Assembly: GCA_963708725.1 (NCBI GenBank)
Contig: CAVPTL010000008.1
Span: 1-64,000 of the forward strand
Direction: 5' to 3'
DNA length: 64,000 nucleotides
DNA from: CAVPTL01 sp963708725
GTDB lineage: Bacteria > Actinomycetota > Thermoleophilia > Gaiellales > JAICJC01
Part shown: positions 37,209-46,238 of the stretch, in pieces
How positions within the stretch are numbered: position 1 is the stretch's first letter
How the letters are laid out: each line of letters begins with the position of its first letter
Notes under the pieces: generated by a model
Databases searched by the model: none
What the model saw: only the letters and a program-made list of their open reading frames with translations
Told to the model about the DNA's origin: nothing
Made by a program: the position numbers and the translations under genes

Positions 37209-39477
37209 GCGAGCTGCGGAGGGCCTCGATCAGAACGGGGATGTGCTCGTCAGAGAAGACCAGCGGCGGGCGGATCTTGAGCACGTTGTGGCGGGGTCCG
37301 GTGCGGCCGATCAGCACGCCGCGCTCACGCATCCCGTCCACCACCGCACCCGCTTTTCGGGGATCGGCCATCTCGACGCCGATCAGAAGGCCACGGCCGC
37401 GCACCGCCAGGATCTCTGGATGGCCCTGGGCGAGCCGCTCAATCTCGGCCTTCAGCCGCGGACCGACACCCGCCACGTGCTCGATCAACCGGTAGTCGTC
37501 GATCACGTCGAGCACGGCGACGGCGGCCGACGCCGCCACCGGGTTTCCACCGAAGGTGCTGAAAAACTCGGTCGTCTCTGCGAACCGCTCCGACAGGTCG
37601 CTGCGAGTGACCAGCGCTGCCACCGGATAGCCGTTACCCATCGGCTTACCCATCGTCACGAAGTCGGGTCGCAGGCCATAGCTCTCAAACGACCACAGAT
37701 GCTCACCGGTGCGGCCGTGGCCGGCCTGCACCTCGTCGGCCACCACCAGGCCGCCGGCCGCATGCACCGCATCGGCGATCGCGGCGACATCAACCGGCTC
37801 GGGCTCGAGGAACCCGTCGCTGGTAAACCCTGTGTCCAGGTAGATCGCCGCTGGCGCCAGCCCCCGGTCGCCCATCCGCCCGATCGCCTGCTCGGTGGCC
37901 GCGCCCGTGAGATCGCCCAGCGTCTCGACGAAGTCGGGGCGATAGCCGTCCAGCCACTCCTCCGGTGACATGTCGGCGATCACGGTCGTCACGCCGTGGT
38001 AGGCGAAATCCGTGACCAGGCCACCGCCGTTTCCCGTCGCCGCAAGCGCCATCCGCCAGGCGATGTCGTTGGCCTCGCTGCCCGAGTTCACCAGCATCAC
38101 AGTGTCGAGCCCGAGGCCGTCCGGCATGCTGGCGATCAGCCGCTCCCCCAGCTCGATCAGGGGTTCGTACAGGTACCGCGAGTGAGTGTTCAGGGCGCGC
38201 GTCTGACGCACGACCGCCTCGGTAACCCGCGGATGGCAGTGACCCACCACCGGCACGTTGTTATAGGCATCGAGTACCCGCCGGCCGTCGGCCTCGAACA
38301 GCCAGGTGCCCTGGCCGCGGCTGACATGCACCGGCCGCGCATACGTGGGCGGGGTGATCGCGGGACCGAGCGCCGCGCGCCGGCGAATGGCGAGCTCGGC
38401 GTCGGGCACCGGAGGCGCGGGTGCGCCGAGCGCCTGGCCAAATGCCGCCGGCCCCATCGAGTCGTACTGCTCGATCATCGGCCAGGTGTCGGTGTCCCAA
38501 TTTTGGATGTACTCGGCGTTCTCGGGGTAGCGCAACACCCGCCAGGAGCTGACCGTGACGATCGTGGCCAGCCGCGCGGCGAAGAGATCGCCGACCAGCT
38601 CGAGCTCGAGCGGATCGAACGGCGTGACCGACTGGTAGCCGTCCAGGAACAGCCGCCCGCAGCGAAGCACGTCCTGCGGACTTCGGGCGCGCAGCACCGA
38701 GGCCATCGCCGCGACCACGTCGGTGAGTAGCGACGTGTGCACGATGTCGCCAAAATCAACAATCCCGGTGACGAATCCCCGCTCGTCCAACAGCACGTTG
38801 TCGAGCGCCAGATCGCTGTGCACCACCTGCGCCCGCAGCTGGGGGTAGCGGGGAGCAACGTGCTCGTCGTAGCGGTCGAGCACGCGCACCACCATTGCTC
38901 GCTGTGTGGGATCAGAGATCGCGTCGACCAGCCCCCGCAGCTGCCCGGCCTGCTTGGTGTCCCACAGCAAGCTGCGACCGGCCGCTGGATGGAAGAATCC
39001 GCGCAGCGCTCGACCGAGCCGAGCCGAGGTCGCGCCGTAGGCGACGATCGCCGCATCATCCAGCTCGAGGCCGTGCACCATGGAGCGGCCCGTGAGCCGT
39101 TCGAACAGCCGTACGTAATGCGGGCCGTCGGGGCCGTGAAACTGCGGCCGGTAGTCCGCCAGCTCCGGAGTTTGGCCAGCGCCCAGGCGTGGCCGCTGGC
39201 GCGCGACCGGCAGGTCGGGATCGGCCGCGGAGACGTGCAGCAAGGCCGCCACCTCGATGTCGAGCGCGTCGGGGTTCTCGCCCAGATTCGAAATCTTGAG
39301 CACCCCGTCGCCACCCTCGCCCTCGATCATGAACGTCTGGTCACGCTCACTTCCGAGGTCGCGGGCCGAGCCCTTGACGCCAAACAGCTCGGCGGCGATC
39401 GCTGACACCTGCTCGGGCGTAAACGCCGGGGGTGTTGCCTCGAGCACCCCCAGGCCGGTCTGTGCGGTATCCGCCAT
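37201..39477 (-). CDS. Kinase-like (APH) domain fused to class III aminotransferase/phospholyase
   Basis: 758 aa from ATG 39477. The N-terminal half (about 1-330) is an aminoglycoside/choline-kinase-fold domain with HSDLALDNVLL (catalytic HxD variant) and GIVDFGD (Mg2+ motif). The C-terminal half (about 340-758) is a class III PLP aminotransferase, with VNSGSEANDIAWRMA, VVADEVQAGHGRTG and the PLP lysine in MGKPMGNGYPVAA. This fusion is known among bacterial relatives of ethanolamine-phosphate and hydroxylysine-phosphate phospholyases, suggesting phosphorylation of an amino alcohol followed by elimination or transamination. The substrate is unproven. Its stop codon lies in palindrome copy 1. 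Confidence 0.84.
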   Translation of the reverse strand: MADTAQTGLGVLEATPPAFTPEQVSAIAAELFGVKGSARDLGSERDQTFMIEGEGGDGVLKISNLGENPDALDIEVAALLHVSAADPDLPVARQRPRLGAGQTPELADYRPQFHGPDGPHYVRLFERLTGRSMVHGLELDDAAIVAYGATSARLGRALRGFFHPAAGRSLLWDTKQAGQLRGLVDAISDPTQRAMVVRVLDRYDEHVAPRYPQLRAQVVHSDLALDNVLLDERGFVTGIVDFGDIVHTSLLTDVVAAMASVLRARSPQDVLRCGRLFLDGYQSVTPFDPLELELVGDLFAARLATIVTVSSWRVLRYPENAEYIQNWDTDTWPMIEQYDSMGPAAFGQALGAPAPPVPDAELAIRRRAALGPAITPPTYARPVHVSRGQGTWLFEADGRRVLDAYNNVPVVGHCHPRVTEAVVRQTRALNTHSRYLYEPLIELGERLIASMPDGLGLDTVMLVNSGSEANDIAWRMALAATGNGGGLVTDFAYHGVTTVIADMSPEEWLDGYRPDFVETLGDLTGAATEQAIGRMGDRGLAPAAIYLDTGFTSDGFLEPEPVDVAAIADAVHAAGGLVVADEVQAGHGRTGEHLWSFESYGLRPDFVTMGKPMGNGYPVAALVTRSDLSERFAETTEFFSTFGGNPVAASAAVAVLDVIDDYRLIEHVAGVGPRLKAEIERLAQGHPEILAVRGRGLLIGVEMADPRKAGAVVDGMRERGVLIGRTGPRHNVLKIRPPLVFSDEHIPVLIEALRSSLE

Positions 39478-39547
39478 CCCCGAGAGCCTACCGTGTCGGG
39501 CCCCGACCAAACCCGGTCACCGGGCGACGTGCGAAAATCCCACCACG

Positions 39548-39748
39548 ATGCGCGAACCCGCGATCGTGATCGGCGCCGGGCCAGCAGGACTCGCCGCCGC
39601 GGTCATGTTACGACGCCACGGCGGACAGGCGGCGGCTCCCGGGGTGTGGTTCACCGGATTTCGCAACCCGATCTCGGGTGCGCTTCGCGAGCTTCGGTCA
39701 GAGGCCGTCGCGATCGCCCGGGCGGTGTCCGAACGCAGCCACTGCTAG
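39548..39748 (+). pseudogene. Internally deleted flavin monooxygenase remnant
   Basis: A 66-aa open frame that joins the two ends of an FMO/CzcO-like flavoprotein. The N-terminal FAD Rossmann motif AIVIGAGPAGLAAAVMLRRHG runs, within about ten residues, into the C-terminal hallmark GVWFTGFRNPISGALRELR of such enzymes. The central roughly 300 residues (NADPH motif, active site) are missing. It starts from a plausible ATG, but the product cannot be a working oxygenase. An in-frame deletion scar is the simplest explanation. Confidence 0.68.
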
Positions 39749-39781
39749 GGTCAGGCCACCGTCGATTTTCAAGGAGAGCAC

Positions 39782-40141
39782 ATGGCAGGCGAAGTCGTTC
39801 ACATGGAGTTTCCGTCCGCCGACGCGGACCGCGCCCAGGCGTTTTGGAGCGGACTGTTCGGCTGGCAGTTCAAAGATATGGGCATGCCCGGGGTGGAGTA
39901 CCGCATGGCCCAGGTGAACGACACGGCAGGGGTGGCGGTGTCCGGCTCGGAGAGTCGCAGCGGCTACCCAAACGTGTATCTCAACACCGACAACATCGAC
40001 GAGTCGATCGAGAGGGTGCGCGAGCTCGGCGGTGAGGCCGACGACCGCTCCCCCGTGCCGGGCCACGGATGGTTCGCGTCGTGTCGCGACTGCGAAGGTA
40101 CCGCGTTTCACCTGTGGCAGCAGGACGCGAACGCCTCCTGA
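39782..40141 (+). CDS. VOC/glyoxalase-family protein
   Basis: 119 aa in the vicinal-oxygen-chelate fold. VHMEFPSADADRAQAFWSGLF is the first beta-alpha unit, VYLNTDNIDESIERVRELGG opens the second, and GWFASCRDCEGTAFHLWQ the last, with a candidate metal-ligand Glu. It lies upstream of the efe operon, separated from it by an iron-box promoter, so it is not part of it. The substrate is unknown; small single-domain members often protect against reactive metabolites. An AAGGAG ribosome site precedes the ATG. Confidence 0.78.
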   Translation: MAGEVVHMEFPSADADRAQAFWSGLFGWQFKDMGMPGVEYRMAQVNDTAGVAVSGSESRSGYPNVYLNTDNIDESIERVRELGGEADDRSPVPGHGWFASCRDCEGTAFHLWQQDANAS

Positions 40142-40179
40142 TCACGCGGTAACCCAGACCACCGAACGGCGCTTCTCGT

Positions 40180-40237
40180 TTGACAAACCGACTGGGCCCC
40201 TGCCATAGTTAGGTCGCCCTAAGTTAGGGTCACCTCA
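40180..40237 (+). promoter_or_regulatory. efeUOB promoter with two overlapping DtxR/IdeR-like iron boxes
   Basis: TTGACA at 40180-40185 and CATAGT at 40204-40209 (18-bp spacer). Two inverted repeats of TTAGG-4-CCTAA type follow: an exact one at 40209-40222 (TTAGG TCGC CCTAA) and TTAGG GTCA CCTCA at 40224-40237. They cover the -10 and transcription start, as expected for repression by an iron-loaded DtxR/IdeR protein. Confidence 0.78.
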
Positions 40238-40264
40238 GTCGGTCGGATCGAGCAAGGAAGCGCG

Positions 40265-41101
40265 TTGCTGCCAACATTTGTGATCGGGTTGCGAGAGGGC
40301 GTCGAAGCCTCGTTGATCGTGGGGATCATCGGCGCGTTCCTTCGCCAATCCGGGAACCGCACGGCGCTTCGGGCGATGTGGGTCGGAGTCGCCGCCGCCG
40401 GCGCTCTGTGCATCGCACTCGCGGTCGGCCTACAGGTGCTCGACCAGGCGCTGCCGCAGCGCCAGCAGGAGCAGCTCGAGACCGTGGTCGCGACCGTTGC
40501 CGTCGGCATGGTCACGTTCATGATCGTGTGGATGCGCCGGCACGCTGCGACGCTGGCATCCGACCTGCGCGCAAGCGCCGCGGATGCCGCCGCCAGCGGC
40601 TCGTGGGCGCTCGTCGCAATGGCGTTCTTTGCGGTGCTGCGCGAGGGCGTCGAGACCGCGGTCTTCATGCTCGCCGCATTTCAGGCCTCGGGCGATGCGC
40701 TCTCGGCCGGCCTCGGAGCGCTGTTCGGGATTCTCGTGGCCATCGGCATCGGAGTGGGCATCTATCACGGCGGCATTCACCTCAATCTTTCCCGCTTCTT
40801 CCGAGTTACCGCCGCAGTGCTGGTACTGGTCGCCGCCGGACTTGTTTCCAGCGCGATTCACACCGCTCACGAAGCGGCGTGGCTCAACAGCTTCCAGGCC
40901 CAGGCCGTCAACCTCGAGTGGTTGGTGCGACCCGGCTCGATCCTCAGCTCGCTGGCCACCGGCGTGCTTGGGATCCAGCCGAATCCCACGGTCGGTGAAG
41001 TCACCGGCTGGCTCCTTTACGCAATCCCGATGCTGATCTACGTCCTTCGCCCACGGCGCTCGAAAGTGCGCGTGCCCAGCACGCAGCCCGCTCGCGCCTG
41101 A
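40265..41101 (+). CDS. efeU: EfeU/FTR1-type ferrous iron permease
   Basis: 278-aa inner-membrane permease with about seven helices. Two REGxE iron-binding motifs are present: GLREGVEAS at residues 8-16 and VLREGVETA near residue 127. It starts from TTG 40265, because REGVEAS must sit in the first helix and no upstream ATG fits. It moves Fe2+/Fe3+ with EfeO and EfeB, the next two genes, under the iron-box promoter upstream. Confidence 0.92.
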   Translation: MLPTFVIGLREGVEASLIVGIIGAFLRQSGNRTALRAMWVGVAAAGALCIALAVGLQVLDQALPQRQQEQLETVVATVAVGMVTFMIVWMRRHAATLASDLRASAADAAASGSWALVAMAFFAVLREGVETAVFMLAAFQASGDALSAGLGALFGILVAIGIGVGIYHGGIHLNLSRFFRVTAAVLVLVAAGLVSSAIHTAHEAAWLNSFQAQAVNLEWLVRPGSILSSLATGVLGIQPNPTVGEVTGWLLYAIPMLIYVLRPRRSKVRVPSTQPARA

Positions 41102-41115
41102 CAAAAAAGGCTCAC

Positions 41116-42276
41116 ATGAACTCCCCTCGCGCTCTCACCAGCTTTGCCCTTGCCTGCCTTGCCGTCGCCGCCGCGGCGTGTGGTTCCGGTTCCAGCTCGA
41201 GCTCAGGATCGTCCGGCTCGGACGGTGCCACCAAGACCGTCGCGGTCACGCTCAGCGACGCCGGCTGCTCGCCCGCCAAAGTGACCATCCCGGCAGGTGC
41301 CGTCACCTTCAACGTCTCCAACAGCGGCAGCGGCAAGGTCACCGAACTCGAGCTCCTGAACCAGGATGGCGTGATCCTCGGCGAGCGTGAGAATGTGGTC
41401 GAGGGGATTCCCGGGTCGTTCTCGCTCAAGCTCCAGCCAGGCAGCTACAAGCTCAGCTGTCCGAACGGCGATACCACTCCCGAGGGCACGCTCAAGGTCA
41501 CCGGCGACCAGTTCGCCGCCTCCACCGGTGCCTCGGCAGCGCTCCTGACGAAGGCCACCGACGGATACAAGAGCTACGTCAACAGCGAGACAGCCAAGCT
41601 CCAGGCCGGCACCGCCGAGTTCGTCGCCGCGCTCAAGGCAGGCGACCTCCAGAAGGCCAAGGATCTGTTCGGCCCGGTGCGCCGCCACTACGAGGCGATC
41701 GAGCCGGTCGCCGAGAGCTTCGGCAATCTCGATCCCGAGATCGACGCCCGCGTCAACGATGTTGCTGATCCCAGCAAGTGGACCGGCTTTCACAGGATCG
41801 AGAAGATCCTGTGGGACGGAAACACGACCGACGGCACCGGACCGTATGCGACCAAGCTGATGAACGACGTCAACACCCTCGCCTCCAAAGCCGCGACCCT
41901 GGACTACCAGCCCGCGCAGCTTGCCAACGGCTCGGTCGAACTCCTCAACGAGGTGGCGGGATCCAAGATCACCGGCGAGGAGGATCGCTACTCGCACACC
42001 GACCTCTCGGACTTCCAGGGCAACCTGACCGGCGCCTACGTCGCCTTCAAGCTGCTGCGCCCAGCGCTCGCCGATACCGGCAACGGCGTCCTCGCGGCGA
42101 CCATCGCCCAGCGCTTCGCCGCCGTCCAAAAGACGCTCGACACCTACAAGCGCTCCACCCCTCTCGGATATGCCACCTATGGCGAGTTGACCAGCGCCGA
42201 CCGGCTGAAGCTGTCGCAGGAAGTCGATGCCCTGGCCGAACCGCTCTCGCTGGTTGCCTCGAAGGTCACGGGATAA
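41116..42276 (+). CDS. efeO: EfeO iron-uptake lipoprotein (cupredoxin + M75 domains)
   Basis: 386-aa exported protein. The signal peptide ends with the lipobox-like VAAAACGS, followed by a Ser/Gly linker. A cupredoxin-like domain spans about 40-130 (KVTIPAGAVTFNVSNSGSGK, LSCPNGD). The imelysin/M75 domain has the metal motif HRIEKILW near residue 225. It binds iron or ferrous ions outside the membrane and passes them to EfeU. It starts 14 bp after efeU; a stretch of Ser codons follows the signal. Confidence 0.92.
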   Translation: MNSPRALTSFALACLAVAAAACGSGSSSSSGSSGSDGATKTVAVTLSDAGCSPAKVTIPAGAVTFNVSNSGSGKVTELELLNQDGVILGERENVVEGIPGSFSLKLQPGSYKLSCPNGDTTPEGTLKVTGDQFAASTGASAALLTKATDGYKSYVNSETAKLQAGTAEFVAALKAGDLQKAKDLFGPVRRHYEAIEPVAESFGNLDPEIDARVNDVADPSKWTGFHRIEKILWDGNTTDGTGPYATKLMNDVNTLASKAATLDYQPAQLANGSVELLNEVAGSKITGEEDRYSHTDLSDFQGNLTGAYVAFKLLRPALADTGNGVLAATIAQRFAAVQKTLDTYKRSTPLGYATYGELTSADRLKLSQEVDALAEPLSLVASKVTG

Positions 42277-42295
42277 CGGCGCCCGCACAAAGCTG

Positions 42296-43561
42296 ATGTC
42301 CGAGTCCCCCCCGCCTTCGTCTGGGGTCACCCGCCGGCGCCTGCTACAGGTCGCCGGCGGCGGTGCGATCGGACTGGCGGGGGCGGGTGCCGGGTACGCC
42401 GTCGGTTCGAGCGAATCGAGCGCGTCGGCAGGCGAAGGTGCGCTTCCGTTCTACGGCGAGCACCAGGCCGGGATCCTGACCCCGCCTCAGGATCGCCTCA
42501 TGTTCGCGGCCTTCGACCTGACGATCACGACCGCAGATGAGTTGCGCGACCTGCTGCGATCGTGGTCAGAGAGCGCGGCGCTGATGACCAAGGGGCTCCC
42601 AGCCGGGTCGCCCGCTGGGCCGCTCGACGCGCCGCCGGCCGACACCGGCGAGGCGGTGGGCCTGCCCGCATCCCAGCTGACCGTGACCATCGGCCTTGGG
42701 CCGAGCATCTTTCTCCAAGACGGACACGACCGGTTCGGATTGGCTTCGAAGCGCCCCGCGGCGCTCTCGCCGCTCGGCCCGCTCCCCGGCGACCTGCTGG
42801 TGCCCTACCGAAGCGACGGCGATCTGTGCGTGCAGGCGTGCTCGGAGGATCCCCAGGTGGCCTTCCACGTCGTCCGCGATTTTGCCCGCCGTGCGCGGGG
42901 TGCGGCGGTGATCCGCTGGACGCAGCTCGGCTTCGGGCGGGCGTCATCGACCTCGAAGTCGCAGGTCACTCCCCGAAATCTCCAGGGGTTCAAAGATGGC
43001 ACCAACAACCTCGACGCAGACGACGCCAATGCGATGAACCACTACGTGTGGGTCGGCGACGAGGAGCCGCAGGCGTGGTTTCGAGGCGGGAGCTACGTCG
43101 TCTCACGCCGCATCCGGATGTTGATCGAGACGTGGGATCGGTCGTCGCTCGGCGATCAGCAAGACACGATCGGCCGCGACAAGACCGAGGGCGCTCCGCT
43201 CGGTCAATCCAAGGAGCACGACCCCGTCGACCTCACCGCTCGCAAACCGGACGGCGGCCTCGTGATTCCCGCCAATGCCCATATTCGCCGGGCCTCGCAC
43301 GTGACCAGCGGCGGCATCAAGCTCCTGCGCCGCGGCTACAACTACACCGACGGCATCGACCCGCTCACCGGCGAGCTCGACGCCGGCCTGTTCTTCATCG
43401 CCTACCAGAAAAACCCCCACACGCAGTTTGCCGCCCTGCAGCGGCGGCTCGGCACGCTGGACGCCCTGAACGAATACATTCACCACACCTCCAGCGCGGT
43501 TTTTGGGGTGCCACCGGGGGCTCAGCCGGGGGGATACGTCGGACAGGGCCTGTTCGAATAA
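42296..43561 (+). CDS. efeB: EfeB deferrochelatase/Dyp-type haem peroxidase
   Basis: 421 aa. The twin-arginine signal VTRRRLLQVAGGGAIGLAGA indicates export folded with haem. The Dyp peroxidase motif is FKDGTNNLD (GxxDG-type, about residue 235), the proximal-His region ANAHIRRASH, and further motifs are RRGYNYTDG and LFFIAYQKNP. It oxidises ferrous iron or extracts iron from haem for EfeUO. The start at ATG 42296 sits 19 bp after efeO and places the twin-arginine motif correctly. Confidence 0.93.
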   Translation: MSESPPPSSGVTRRRLLQVAGGGAIGLAGAGAGYAVGSSESSASAGEGALPFYGEHQAGILTPPQDRLMFAAFDLTITTADELRDLLRSWSESAALMTKGLPAGSPAGPLDAPPADTGEAVGLPASQLTVTIGLGPSIFLQDGHDRFGLASKRPAALSPLGPLPGDLLVPYRSDGDLCVQACSEDPQVAFHVVRDFARRARGAAVIRWTQLGFGRASSTSKSQVTPRNLQGFKDGTNNLDADDANAMNHYVWVGDEEPQAWFRGGSYVVSRRIRMLIETWDRSSLGDQQDTIGRDKTEGAPLGQSKEHDPVDLTARKPDGGLVIPANAHIRRASHVTSGGIKLLRRGYNYTDGIDPLTGELDAGLFFIAYQKNPHTQFAALQRRLGTLDALNEYIHHTSSAVFGVPPGAQPGGYVGQGLFE

Positions 43562-43718
43562 TCCCCCGTCTGAGTGAGTGCGCTGGCCTTACCAGGCAAG
43601 GACACTCGAGGTGCACCGGAGAGACCACCGGCCCAGGAGCCGCCCCCTCACCGGCAACTTCAGACGAGCGTGATGCGCGGCGAACTGAGTCCCACAGGTC
43701 GCTGCGTATCGCCTTTTC

Positions 43719-44891
43719 TCAGGTGCCCGACGGCGCCGGAACCGCAACCCCACGGACGCTTCGCACCAGGAAGACGAGCACCGGCAGGATCACCGCGGCC
43801 GACACGAAATAGGCAACGGCCGGCGACGATGCCTGCGCGATCGCGCCGAATACCAGCGGCACCATCGTGAACCCGCCGGCCCAGGTCGCCCCCATCAGAC
43901 CGGTGACGGTCACATGCGACACCCCGGCTGCGTCGGCGCCGAGCGATGCCAGCGGGTACATGCACGCGCCCACCAGTGCGAAGAGCGGGCCGCCGATCAC
44001 GAGGATCGCGAGCTGGACATCGTTTGGTGGGGTAAAGATCAGCACCACCGGAACGAGCATCACCGCTAACGACACGAACAGCGCGACCTCTCCGGGGCCA
44101 ATGCGATCGGCCACCCGCCCGCCGATCACTCCTGCGATGGCGCCGAGCAGCGCTCCGAAGGCGAGTGCGAGGGCGATCATCGTGATCGACGTGCCGTGGC
44201 TTCCAAGATGGATCGGTACGAGCAGATCGACAGCGCCGAAGGCGAGCAGATCCACGACCGCCATCGCGAGCGCGGCCTTGGTTGCGGGCTGGCGCGCACC
44301 CCGCGCAATCGCCGCCCACACATGGCTCTGGCCTTTCACCGCGTGTCCGGCGGGCGCCAGCACAGTGAACAGCACCCCGGCCGCGCTGACCGCGGCCACC
44401 ATTCCGAACGCGATCCCCGAACCGATCACCGCCGCGAGTCCCCCGATCCCGGGGCCGGCGATCGATCCCGCCGACAGCATCCCCATCACGATCCCGGACT
44501 CGCGCCCACGGCGGTCGTGCGGGGCATTGTCGGTGACCCACGACATCGACGCTGTCCAGATCGAGCCACTCGCCATCCCCTGCACGAACCGTGCCAGTAC
44601 GAGCACTCCGTAGGTCGGCGCCCACGCGAAGATCACGGTCGCGATCGTCATCAACACCGCGGAGATGAGCGAGATCCGACGCGCGCCCACCCGAGGCACC
44701 AGCACGATGCATGCGAGCGCGACGAACGGCACCGAGATCGGGTAGGCGGCCAGAACCACACCGGCCTCGAAGGTGGTCAAACCAAAGCGGTCGACGTAGT
44801 GCGGGAGCAGCGGCAGCACCGCGAGATACAACGTCGCGTCGACAAACATCGAGACCCCGACTGCGACGGTTATACGGCGGTACGGCTGCAT
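43719..44891 (-). CDS. MFS transporter
   Basis: 390-aa permease with 12 predicted helices. The loop 2-3 region reads LVPRVGARRISLISAVL and the fifth-helix region GPGIGGLAAVIG (antiporter-like GPxxGG), followed by a repeated second half (IGGRVADRIGPGEVALFVSL). Drug/H+ antiporter subfamilies show the same style, so efflux is likely. It is convergent with efeB; 43562-43718 between them shows no distinct element. The substrate is unknown. Confidence 0.83.
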   Translation of the reverse strand: MQPYRRITVAVGVSMFVDATLYLAVLPLLPHYVDRFGLTTFEAGVVLAAYPISVPFVALACIVLVPRVGARRISLISAVLMTIATVIFAWAPTYGVLVLARFVQGMASGSIWTASMSWVTDNAPHDRRGRESGIVMGMLSAGSIAGPGIGGLAAVIGSGIAFGMVAAVSAAGVLFTVLAPAGHAVKGQSHVWAAIARGARQPATKAALAMAVVDLLAFGAVDLLVPIHLGSHGTSITMIALALAFGALLGAIAGVIGGRVADRIGPGEVALFVSLAVMLVPVVLIFTPPNDVQLAILVIGGPLFALVGACMYPLASLGADAAGVSHVTVTGLMGATWAGGFTMVPLVFGAIAQASSPAVAYFVSAAVILPVLVFLVRSVRGVAVPAPSGT

Positions 44892-44945
44892 CCTCGCACG
44901 CTAGCGCGCCCAGCACATGTCACAACTCCGCAACAGAACAACCCC

Positions 44946-44978
44946 GTGAATAAATGGTGCCTGGCACCATTTATTCAC
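44946..44978. repeat. Dispersed 33-bp palindrome, copy 2 (perfect)
   Basis: Arm GTGAATAAATGGTGCC (44946-44961), centre T, exact complement 44963-44978. It lies 12 bp beyond the 3' end of tRNA-Tyr, between it and the MFS gene, where it may act as a transcription terminator hairpin. Confidence 0.9.
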
Positions 44979-44990
44979 GCTGGTCGCGGA

Positions 44991-45072
44991 TGGGAGGGAC
45001 AGGATTCGAACCTGTGTAGGCAGAGCCAACGGGTTTACAGCCCGTCTCCTTTAGCCACTCGGACACCCTCCC
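44991..45072 (-). tRNA. tRNA-Tyr (GUA anticodon)
   Basis: 82-nt class II tRNA on the minus strand. The acceptor is GGGAGGG/CCCTCCC with A discriminator, the anticodon stem ACGGG/CCCGT with loop CTGTAAA (anticodon GTA), then a long variable arm and a GGTTCGAATCC T-arm. CCA is not encoded. It is downstream of rpoD on the same strand. Confidence 0.94.
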
Positions 45073-45114
45073 GGGCGCGGACCAGTCTAATCCACTTCGC
45101 GCAGAAACCGGCCG

Positions 45115-46203
45115 TTACTCGGCGTTGCGAAGCGCTTGCGCCTCGGGCAGTCCCTCGAGCTTCTTGAGCGTGTTGTTCTCGATCTGACGGATCCGCTCGC
45201 GGGTGACCCCAAACGTGCGTCCGACCTCCTCGAGCGTATACGGCTGCTCGCCCTTGAGGCCAAACCGCAGCTCGATCACCTTGCGCTCGCGCTCGGGCAG
45301 TGAATCCAGCGCACGCTCGATGTCCTCGCGCCGCAGCGTCATCGTGGCCGAGTCAAACGGGCTGACCGCCTGCTCGTCCTGGACGAAGTCGCCGAGCTCG
45401 GACTCCTCCTCCTCGCCGATCGGCTTCTCCAGGCTGACCGGGAGCTGCGCCATCCGCAGAATGTCGCGCACCTCGTCGGCGGTCATCTCCAGCTCGAAGG
45501 CGATCTCCTCCGGCCGGGGCTCGCGACCGAGCCGCTGCACCAGCTGGCGCTCGATGTGCACCACGCGGTTGAGCTTCTCGACCATGTGCACCGGGATCCG
45601 GATCGTGCGTGCCTTGTCGGCAATCGCGCGGGTCACGGCCTGCCTGATCCACCACGTGGCATACGTCGAGAACTTGTAGCCCTTGCGGTAGTCAAATTTC
45701 TCCACGGCGCGGATCAAACCGAGGCTTCCTTCTTGAATTAAGTCGAGAAAACTGAGTCCGCGGCCGAGGTAGCCCTTCGCGATCGAGACGACGAGGCGCA
45801 GGTTGGCCTCGATCATCTGCTGCTTGGCGGTCATGTCGCCGCGCTCGATCCGCTTGGCCAGGCTGACCTCCTGGTCGGCGGTGAGCAGGTTGACCTTGCC
45901 GATCTCTCGCAGATACAGCCGCAGAGAGTCGAGGCTGGGCTCAACCGTCAGGTCGAGCTCGGGGGCCTTCTCGCCGTGAAACGCGGCGTCGGCTTGCGCC
46001 GTCTGCCGTGATTCCGCGTCCAGAAGCTCGATGTTGTGCTCGAGAAGGTAGGTATAGAAGTCCTCGAGTTGCTCTTTCGTCAGCTCGATTTCCTCGAGCG
46101 CCGCGGCAACCTCGTCGTACGTCAGGTAGCCCTTGTCATGGCCTTCCTGGACGAGCGCTTTGAGCTCTTCGATATCCGGGAGCGAGATCTCGACAGTCAG
46201 CAT
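45115..46203 (-). CDS. rpoD: Principal RNA polymerase sigma factor (sigma70 group 1)
   Basis: About 362 aa. Short region 1 (LPDIEELKALVQEGHDKGYL), region 1.2 (SLRLYLREIGKVNLLTADQE), region 2 (SFLDLIQEGSLGLIRAVEKF, then STYATWWIRQA), region 3, and region 4.2 (EEVGRTFGVTRERIRQIEN). The non-conserved insert of proteobacterial RpoD is absent, as is common in actinobacteria. An in-frame ATG 12 bp upstream (46215) is the alternative start; I prefer 46203 because GAGG lies about 7 bp before it. The gene has a roughly 100-nt leader with a large inverted repeat. Confidence 0.92.
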   Translation of the reverse strand: MLTVEISLPDIEELKALVQEGHDKGYLTYDEVAAALEEIELTKEQLEDFYTYLLEHNIELLDAESRQTAQADAAFHGEKAPELDLTVEPSLDSLRLYLREIGKVNLLTADQEVSLAKRIERGDMTAKQQMIEANLRLVVSIAKGYLGRGLSFLDLIQEGSLGLIRAVEKFDYRKGYKFSTYATWWIRQAVTRAIADKARTIRIPVHMVEKLNRVVHIERQLVQRLGREPRPEEIAFELEMTADEVRDILRMAQLPVSLEKPIGEEEESELGDFVQDEQAVSPFDSATMTLRREDIERALDSLPERERKVIELRFGLKGEQPYTLEEVGRTFGVTRERIRQIENNTLKKLEGLPEAQALRNAE

Positions 46204-46238
46204 TGGCGCCCTCATTGCATCGGGGGTTGAAGAGGTAA

